In this document: positions 55,853-64,000 of the stretch, in pieces
How positions within the stretch are numbered: position 1 is the stretch's first letter
How the letters are laid out: each line of letters opens with the position of its first letter
DNA from: Melolontha melolontha
Taxonomy: Eukaryota > Arthropoda > Insecta > Coleoptera > Scarabaeidae
NCBI GenBank assembly: GCA_935421215.2
Contig: OW285238.1
Coordinates: 59,823,126 to 59,887,125 of the forward strand
Length of the DNA: 64,000 nt
Reading direction: 5' to 3'
Notes under the pieces: model-generated
What the model was told of the DNA's origin: nothing
Database searches by the model: none
What the model saw: the letters and a program-made list of their open reading frames with translations, nothing else
Program-made: the position numbers and the translations under genes

Positions 55853-57674
55853 CAGAGAGAGCAAAAATGGTTGTTCTGATCATACACCACTTTCCGCTAA
55901 TCACGTGTCAATATTTACTTCCATTTGACAGGCGGATGGATATGCATAGGCGCAGAATGTTTTTATATTTTATATTTTGTCATAAATATAGACAGTTGTC
56001 AACCTACTAGAGACACTGTAGTGATGTATGTGATCAAGCATAACTGAATTTAGAATTATAGGTTACACTATTTTATATTTTACTTTACCATACTAGCAAA
56101 TGATGTTTCACTATAAATCGTGCAGATATGTGAATGCTCATCGGATAAATTTGCTTTTCATGAAATATATAAATAAATTAAGGATTTATTCTTTTATTTT
56201 GTTACAATATGTAAATACAGGGCAGCATATACATAAAAAAAAATATTCAAATTTTAATGAAATTGATACAAACATAATTGCAACAGTCTGTACCTACTGC
56301 ATCGTACATCTAATTATAGAAAGATATGAAATATACTGTTCAGAATATAATTATTAGCTTATTAGAACATTTTATACCAAACATTATGGGTTTTTAAGAG
56401 AAAATGATTTAATAAAGCATAGGTAACCATCACACACTTCAAAGTTCTTGTTCGAAATGAGCTCCATTGTTATTTAAACAAGCATACACTTTTCTTTTCA
56501 TATTATCGAACACATTCATAAATTGTTCAATGGATACAGTATCCACTGCTGCTCTTATTGCTTCCTTCAATCTCTCCAACATATGCAATGGATTGCGATA
56601 TATCCTAATGTTTTTTAAGTGACCGAATAAAAAATAATCCAGTGGAGCTAAGTCCGGTGATCTAGAAGGCCATCTACCTAAACCAATAACATGATTATCA
56701 TAAAATTGTTGAATGTATTCCCTTGTTTCGTAAGCTGTGTGTGCAATATCTTTGTCATTTTGAAAATACTCTGCTCTCAATTCATCATCATGCAACTCAT
56801 TTTACGATAGGATATTACGATATCATTCTGCAGTAACAGTTTCTTCAAAGAAAATAGGGCCAATGATTCGTCTTCTACACATTGCCGTTCATACTCCTAT
56901 TTTTATAGGATGTAATTGTGTTTTATGAAATAAATGCGGGTCGACCACATCCTAAAATTCTGTGAATTTACATAACCACTTAAACGAAACCACGCTTCAT
57001 CTGAAAAGAAGGTTATATCCAATATATCATCGTGTTATCATCGGATGACAATGCAATTTCTATTTAACAATACTACGTGTTGTTCCATAAGACAAATCTA
57101 TAAATAACAAGGAAACATTATTGATACATTATACACAAACATTTTAATGCATAATATGTTTCCCTGTTTGTTGAGCAAGTTGCCGTAGTGGTTTCGTAGG
57201 ATTGCGTTCTAAGCGTGTCGTACATCTTCCGTCATAACAGATGGACAAACCGATGATTTGCCCCTACAAACGCTTCCAATTGATCGAAAGTGGGTTACAA
57301 TCCGGTTAATGTGCCGCATTAAATTGTCATAGTCGATTCCTAAATCACAGGGTGTCGTTCGACAAATTCGTTTGCACAATGGGTCACTGAATACGTCTAT
57401 TGTCCGCCAGCTCCATGTTTACCGTTTCTAAAGTACGCTTCCAAAATAAATTGGTCGTGCTCTAGCGTAAACGGCATTTTTTTGGGCAAAAATAACAAAT
57501 ATTAATTGATAGAAACAAACCTGGCGTACGACTATGAACACAATATGATATTTGGTGAAATCCAATAGGAATAACTAAGACGCTAATTTCAGATGGAAAA
57601 ATGGATGAAAGTATTGATAGACGCGCCGAGGTGAAAGTGGTGTAGGATCAGGACAATCATTTTTACTCTCTCGG
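55853..57674 (-). mobile_element. IS630/Tc1/mariner-type transposon, minus strand
   Basis: TA-flanked, about 1.82 kb, with ends sharing GAGAGAG, AAAAATG and TACACCACTTTC. The minus-strand transposase runs from MPFTLEHDQFILEAYFRNGK (57477) through a broken middle (LHPIKIGV, CRRRIIGPIFFEETVTAE) to an open C-terminal part, 56795-56439, with RSPDLAPLDYFLFGHLK and NNNGAHFEQEL. Related to the transposon at 40528-44313. Confidence 0.85.
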
Positions 57675-59176
57675 TATATAGAATACATAGAACAGTGTTT
57701 CTATCTTCATTTTATTGTCTTCGAAGAACATGTAGACGATAGCTTTATCTATGAAATATTGGCGTTTTTAGCTTGCTAATGGTGGATATTGTCTTTTTTA
57801 ATTTAATGAAAAATGCTCAATTTAAAAAAATATTTAATTATCGATATTATTTCAACCCATTGCCTCGTTTTTTTTAATTAAACGTAAATAATCTAAAAAA
57901 AATTGTTTACAACGAAACTTGTTGAAATTTGTATGTAATTTGATTTTTTTCCTTCATGTGGAGTTTCCCAAGGATCTCATCAGAAATCAATCTTCTTTGT
58001 TAATGAGTTGCGTTCTTTACTTTATTTACTTTCATATATAAATGACCTAAAAGAATATCTGTCGATTAAAATTTGAAATGATATATATCATTTACAGTTA
58101 TCTTAATACGATTGCATAATAATATGTATATAAATCAAAATTAAACTCTAAGAAATATGATTTCGTCGTTTCCATGAAGAAATTCAATTCTATTCGTGTA
58201 CTGAGAAACTCCCATATGGTTCTATTAATTGCCTCCATTAACATTCCTCCTATCAACATTTTGCGTCTTGTGTATCCTCTCGTTGCTCTCCCACTTTCGC
58301 TTTACAATTTGACCAACATATTTCTACATACATAGTTTACCATTGGCAACAATATACCGTTCTATCAATGTGCTTATAATAAAAAAAATTTTTGTCGATG
58401 TTTACAACTACCTACATATGTCACCTTTTTACACACATAGTCCAAACACTTATCCGAAATAATAATTTCAAACCGGTTTATCATCACAACCATCTATAAT
58501 TGAATTTGCAATACTGCATACCTTAACAATAATTTACTAGGTTAAGATTTCTCTATTAAATTAAGGATGGATTAAAAACAAAACGAAAATTATTTTCGTT
58601 AAATATTAAACTACATAATTAGGACAGTTTAATAAAAAAGTTTTATTTTGCTGTAAAACACTGTTAAAATACTGTTACGGTTTTACATGAAATATGCTAT
58701 TTTTCGGTGTGTCGTATGTTGAACATTAATTTACTCTTCATTGTCAATTAGGTACATTGTAACAGGCGTATTTTTATTGTAAAAATCCGTTCCCGAATTG
58801 CGTTTCAGCTAATATTTATGAGTTAGATCTCATGTGAGGACAGATTTTTATAATTGTAACTATTCGTTTAATTTATAGTCTTCCATGTTTAACATTTTCT
58901 AATAATTTATTTTTATGCACAGAACAGATTTACTAGCTGTTGAAATAGAGAATTCGCTATTTTTTATTAAAAATAAAATCAATTGATTGTTCTTTATTAC
59001 TTGTTTACTTAAAAAACCATAGACTTTTTTAGAGTTTGATTATTTAAAATTTAAGTTTTTTTAGCACTTTACCTGCAGACACTTTAAAAAGAAATTAGTA
59101 TTTTCTTAATGTAAATGATTTCAATTATTTTAAGTTAAAATAATCGTCATTAGCTTACATTACCTTTATATGAATA
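57675..59176 (+). other. ATP10-like intron 1 interior
   Basis: AT-rich, no exon or bounded repeat found. Confidence 0.35.
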
Positions 59177-60769
59177 TTTGTCTGTGCGCGGATGGACCAA
59201 CTTGCAAAAAATCTTATTTTCAATTTTTTTAAGTTTTTTTGTCTGTTATATAATCACGTTATCACGAATCACGTTAAGAAAATTCTATTTTGTTGTACAG
59301 GTGCGCAAGAAAAAGAAAATGCAGGTTTGAAAAATTAAAAACTTTTTAAACTTTTTTGAAGCACCGAAATGAAAGAGCTTAACAGAAGAAATCTATAATA
59401 TCTTTACTTAACTAAATACAGTGAAGTATATGGCAAAAAGTAAAGTTTTATTCAACACGAAACCCTCCTACGCCAACGCATTTTTCCATCGTGTTTCGAA
59501 ATTCGTTATAAACATTGCGAATCATATTCTAGTGCCACTGTGGCAACGGCATCAGTGATCCTGTTTTTCAAAATCTCAATATTATCTTGCAAGTCAGTGG
59601 CATACACTTTTGACTTAAGATGTCCCTCATAGAGAATAATCCATTGCGGTGAGGTCTGGGGATCGCCCTGGCCAGTGTATCGGTCCACGACGACCTATCC
59701 ATTTTCGGCAAAATGTTTATTAAGCCAATGTGCCGGACAGCCTTCTTGTTGGAATATTATATTTCTTCTAGATTCTAAATTTTCTTCTTCCAGTTGAAGC
59801 AAAAAATATTTACTAAATATTTCCAAATACTAATTTGCGTTCAGCCTTCCTTCTAGGAAAAATGGATCAATTACTTTATTGAATGGTAACGCACACCATA
59901 CGTTGACTTAAATTTCTGGCTATTTGTACACATCCTAAAGTGGAGGTTTTATTTGCCCAAAAGCGACAATTTTGACTAGAAATTATCCCATTTGTTGTGA
60001 ACGTAGATTCATCACTGAATATGATATGATGTTAAAACGACGGCTTTTCAGAATACGATCGCCCATTAATAAAGAGAATTTTAGTCGGTATGAATCATCG
60101 CCTTCTTGAAGTTTATAAATAAAGATTGGTTATTTATTTGTGGATAGAATTTTTTCTACGTGGGTTTTTAGATATACCACCTATCTGATTCGTTCTTGCT
60201 CTCAAAGGAAATCGAGGATTATTGCGAAGTGATTCTAGTGCTAAAACTGTTGCAGCATCACTTTCATCATAAGTCTTGATTTGTTTTTTCACATCTTTTA
60301 CATTACCATCCAAATGAAATTTACGTACCAATTTTCGTATTTACCGAAACTTGTATACCTGGAAATCTCCGATGGAAAAGTCAATTGCGTATTTATAGGA
60401 CACCTCTCCAATACCATAACACTTGATCGAGTAAATGCGCTGTTCTAAGGTCAGTATCTTTCTGAAGATATCAGTTGACACATGTTATGAATTGTCAATG
60501 TAATCAAATATCAATGACATTATAAATGTCAATGAATCATTATTTAACAGCAATAATATTGATTTATTACATAATAAAATGAAGTAGCACTTCTCAAAAT
60601 AATACGAAATTAATTCAACTAAGTCTTAGTAACAATAACTTCTATGAGAAAACTTTTTTGACTTTTTGATTTCTCCTGTTAAACTCTTTCATTTCAAGAA
60701 TAATTTTTTTCGAAAAATTGAAAATAAGATTTTTTACAAGTATGTTAAGTCCATCCACGGACATACTGT
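59177..60769 (-). mobile_element. IS630/Tc1/mariner-type transposon, minus strand
   Basis: TA-flanked. Ends share GCAAAAAATCTTATTTTCAA (left) and its near-match inverted on the right, plus an outer GGATGGAC. The minus-strand transposase begins in the HTH region (MVRKFHLDGNVKDVKKQIKT, 60331) and passes VNVWCALPFNKVIDPFF and RNIIFQQEGCPAHWLNKHF to GHLKSKVYATDLQDNIEIL and a C-terminus stopping at 59448. The second catalytic Asp is Glu here (QQEG), and several stops are present. Confidence 0.85.
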
Positions 60770-60796
60770 ATAAAACACTAATGCTCACAATAATTA

Positions 60797-61100
60797 ATAA
60801 GATGTCCAGTCTGCATCATTGTTAAATATTACTTCACATCGATGTTTCATGTTTGCTATCAAATTTTCAGCGTAATTAGTCTGTGGAAATTACCATATCA
60901 TTCTTATATTTGGGTGGTATCGCTGTTTTCCAGGAAACTTTTGCTTTGTGTACAATTGCATTTCCATCCAGCGACTGCAATCGTTTAACTAACTACTGTG
61001 ATATTTCGGATCATTGTCCGTTTACACTAACCATCCCTCATTAGTTATTTTAGTTTTGACGTAAAGAGTCCCTTTTGGTGTAAACTAATCATCCTACATA
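60797..61100 (-). mobile_element. Tc1-like C-terminal remnant
   Basis: Minus-strand NYAENLIANMKHRCEVIFNN resembles the tail of Tc1 transposases. Upstream sequence is too decayed to read. Weak call. Confidence 0.4.
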
Positions 61101-61154
61101 CGTCTACCCCGCACGTTGAAACACCACATGTGCACGTCCATTAAGATTTTTTAA

Positions 61155-63440
61155 CCCTTAACAACAGACAAGTTGTTGCCGAGACGCAAGCACAGACACC
61201 CGGTAAATTCTACCGGCTTTTTTCTACCGCTATTAACAAGTTAAAAAAAAAGAAATTATATAAAAAAACCTCTAGAAAATGTTTTTTGGTGTATCTAAAT
61301 TTGCAATTTGGGTATTTCAAATGACTTTTAATCATACAACAAAGAACGTTTATAAAAAATATATTTCACCTCAAATTTTAACATGGAATGAGGTGTATAT
61401 ACATATATATAAATTTCTCAAAAAAAAATTAAACTCAACTCTTTTTTATAAAGGAACCTATAAAGGAAACTGTAATAACGAAAATAAAAGTAATTTCAAG
61501 TTAAAAAGTTCATATCGAAGAAATCCAACAGGAGGTAATGTAGCACAAAATTTTATGTGGTACAATCTTTGCAAATCCTCTCGGTGCACTGTAAACATAT
61601 AGGTGTCTTACATATCAAACATATGTGGGTGGTTTTTCTTTCTCTCTTGGCCGGGCATTTTTTGCACGTGTTTCGTTTAGGAGGTTGACCAATTTCAAAT
61701 GGGTATTCTTCATCCAATTTTAGAATCCGTCTTATACATAGTTAACTTCTCGGCATATACGTATATTATAGAATCTACGTTTCATTTGAGGAGTTACCAA
61801 CAACATTCCTAATTGTTTTCCAAACTCGTAACGAAGCATTGTTTTATTGTCCCTGTAAGCTTGGTGAGCAATATATGAATTAACAGTTGCTATATCCAAT
61901 AATCTAAAGAATATAGCTAGAGGCCAGCGGTGAGTCCTGCGACTACAACAGTAAACGCTGCATTTTTGGTCGAGACTATCGACCCCTTCTTTTGTTTGAT
62001 TATAATAATTTATAATTTCTGGCTTACCAGTTTCAGCATCATTATATTCGTTGTGATGCATGGAGGAGATCAATAATACGGACTTATTCTTTTTTGGTAT
62101 GTATGATAATAATGTCATGTCACTAGTATATCCATATAAACTAGTACCGACATCTTTTTTTCTGTTGGGCAAAAATGCAGGAGGTATTTCACCTTTATTT
62201 TTTTTAACGAGTTCCCACATAAGTAAGCTTTTTACTCTTCAGAACATTTACTAGTTCTATTGAAGAGAACCAATTGTCGGCTGTTACATTCCTATTTGTA
62301 TTTGAGATTGGCTGGGTAAGCCTTAATACGGCTTGTGTGGGTTTTGAATATTTATTTTCCTCTTCACTCAAAACATTACCGTCAGAGTTCTTTCCACAAT
62401 ATATATAGGAATTGTATAAATATCCTGTTCTGGCATCTGTCAGAGCCATAAGTTTGAGACCACACTTAGCCGGTTTGTTTGGCATAAACACCTTGAACTT
62501 GCATCTGCCGCGAAAAGCAATTAGCATCTCATCCACACAAGCATTACTTCCAATGCTGTACCTAGATTGACAATTTACTATAAATGCATTAAAAATTTCA
62601 TTAATAGCTGCTAGTTGATCGATTTTTTTCCGTTCATTTCTAGATTCAGCATCATCAAATCCTAGACACGTAACAATGATGGTGAATCGATTTTCATTCA
62701 TTACAGATCGAAAGATATCTCGACCAGATCCATCAGTGGCAAAAATGGATCGTATATTCTCGTGATTGGATTTAAAAATTGAGGATAGAATTAGTAATCC
62801 TAGAAAAGCTCATAGTTCCATTATATCTAAATCACGCAGTTCACAATTATTTTCATATTTTTTGTATTTCAGTCTCATCTTTGCAAGACGAGCATTAGAT
62901 GAAAGTAGAATCACATTTAAAATATGATCATCAAAGAAAAGATTCCACACATCTTCAGGATTAGCCGTGTAGATATTGTTAGTCTTTACATATGGGCATT
63001 TTACAACAATATTCTGTTGTAAGGTACGCGTATTCCCAGGCACTGGTGAAGTTTTTGACCATTTAAAACGATTCTTACCATAATAATAATTATTGTTAGC
63101 ATCTGTATTGGACGCCTCAGATAACCTTACATTTTCTTCTTCCTCCTCTTGGTTTAGTTCAACCTCCGATTCACTTTCATGATCCGACGGAATGTACTCT
63201 TCATCTGATTCTATATCGCTATCGTCAGAATTCACTTCTGTCGCCCACTTCAACAAGGTCTCTTCAAAATTCACCTCTCCGTACCTTACTCTCTTTAAGG
63301 GTCCTGGATTTTCTTGTGTAGACATTTTAGCGACTAAAATATTACACAAAATCAGTAAATTAAAATATAAACATAATAACATAAATACATACCTCCGGTA
63401 ATTTTTACCGGTTACAATCTTCAAACTAATACTATTACTC
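61155..63440 (-). mobile_element. piggyBac-like transposon
   Basis: The left end is TTAA followed by CCCTTAACAACAGACAAG at 61155. Just inside both sides are small palindromes, CCGGTAAATTCTACCGG (about 61199-61215) and CCGGTAATTTTTACCGG (about 63394-63410). The right TTAA end was not found and may have been lost near the hAT at 63508. The transposase on the minus strand is almost complete. Confidence 0.75.
61553..63325 (-). pseudogene. piggyBac transposase, one stop and two frameshifts
   Basis: Starts at MSTQENPGPLKRVRYGE (63325), with an acidic N-terminal region (SDDSDIESDEEYIPSD). The DDE domain shows NACVDEMLIAFRGRCKF, LMALTDARTGYLYN, VTADNWFSS and NQTKEGVDSLDQKCS. The Cys-rich C-terminal finger, CKKCPAKREKK ... 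CLICKTPICLQC ... CKDC, is complete up to the stop at 61553. Breaks: TGA at 62812-62810 in otherwise continuous frame, a frameshift near 62210, and one near 61735. An upstream ATG at 63424 is in frame but encodes a hydrophobic leader not expected in the family. Confidence 0.88.
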
Positions 63441-63507
63441 TATTTAGAATCAAATGACGCGCTCACCTCCGCAGTCTACTCAAAACTGACCACTAGGAAC
63501 TAGGAAG

Positions 63508-64000
63508 CAGTGTTGCCAACAGTATTTTTTTAATTCCGTTAAATTTGTTGTAGGTTTCCGTCAAAAATCCGTTAAATTTTCTTTCCGTCAATAAAATCCG
63601 TCAGAATAAAAAATGTGCCAAACAAATAAAATTTATTTTATAATAAAATTTTATAAAAGAAGAACTTATATTAAAAATCGAAATTAAAATCGTCATCACT
63701 GTCCGTACCATCAACAGGTTGGCCCATAGCAGTGGAGGTTGAAGGTTTGCTTTGCCTATAGCTTTGCATAGTCCCCACCATACGAATTACTTTTTCAGGC
63801 AACTCATATGAAAAGCAGGTTTTATCGTTCCTCTTCAGCCCTGATCCTATATTCAAAATTACATTTACCATACTTTCCTTCATTTTATTGCGCAGCTTTG
63901 ATTTCGCAATATTCATCACACTAAAAACCCGTTCTGCCTCTGCATTCGAGTATGGCAAAAGCAGAATTGAAAAAGCAAAATCGCAAAACTCCTCGAAAGG
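63508..64000 (-). mobile_element. hAT transposon, 3' end, continues past the window
   Basis: Terminus CAGTGTTGCCAACAG at 63508, a common hAT end, and a minus-strand C-terminal dimerisation domain with LPYSNAEAERVFSVMNIAKS and KLRNKM (63958-63880), stopping at 63671. The frame is open to the right edge, so the element may be complete outside the window. Confidence 0.85.

Noticed and set aside
1..64000. CRISPR arrays, bacterial operons or ribosome binding sites
   Set aside because: The window is eukaryotic; no regular short spacer-repeat array was seen, and the only tandem arrays are the 39-bp and 320-bp repeats described.

Overview
This window is eukaryotic nuclear DNA, very AT-rich, with GT-AG introns and dozens of DNA transposons. 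The gene content (Yippee-like 5, an AASDH-type adenylating enzyme, Rab GDI and a class V P4-ATPase) together with the density of mariner, Tc1, piggyBac and hAT elements points to an insect. A hymenopteran is my best guess, but nothing in the sequence proves the order.

Host genes. Four protein-coding genes can be supported. (1) A YPEL5 orthologue on the minus strand (4743-5166, two exons, 123 aa). (2) An AASDH orthologue on the plus strand (5996-27385, seven exons, about 933 aa), head-to-head with YPEL5. Its introns 4 (about 9.5 kb) and 6 (about 8.3 kb) are mostly transposon. (3) A Rab GDP-dissociation inhibitor on the minus strand (52973 down to 36836, three coding exons, 443 aa) whose second intron, about 14.7 kb, is a transposon graveyard. 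(4) The first coding exon of a class V P4-ATPase (ATP10-like) on the plus strand (54088-54935), head-to-head with GDI. The rest of that gene lies beyond the right edge.

Mobile DNA, left to right. A frameshifted ZMYM1-like hAT (309-3337) opens the window. Intron 4 of AASDH holds GIY-YIG (Penelope-like) remnants, a hAT relic and its MITE (both with perfect 8-bp target duplications), a CTAGGGCTGGGCG MITE, a dead mariner, and a Tc1 carrying a TTAA-flanked MITE. Intron 6 holds three IS630/Tc1/mariner elements, one containing a second mariner nested inside it; the middle one carries a captured piece of AASDH itself. The AASDH-GDI interval holds a Tigger, a broken mariner with a LINE tail inside it, a long perfect hairpin, a solo LTR, and a hAT split by a mariner-like element. 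GDI intron 2 holds MITEs, Tc1s, a transposon containing both a 320-bp inverted/tandem array and a solo LTR, more mariners, and hammerhead-ribozyme-like motifs. ATP10 intron 1 holds a foldback repeat, two IS630-type elements, a nearly readable piggyBac and the end of another hAT.

The most unusual observations are: a transposon terminus that has captured an exon-intron-exon piece of its host gene (20800-22747); three hammerhead-like motifs with a compensatory base-pair change plus a separate fourth one (48.3 kb, 48.7 kb, 51.1 kb, 31.3 kb); and a five-unit 320-bp palindromic array inside a transposon (40755-42310). All identities and repeat matches were judged by eye; no database search was run.
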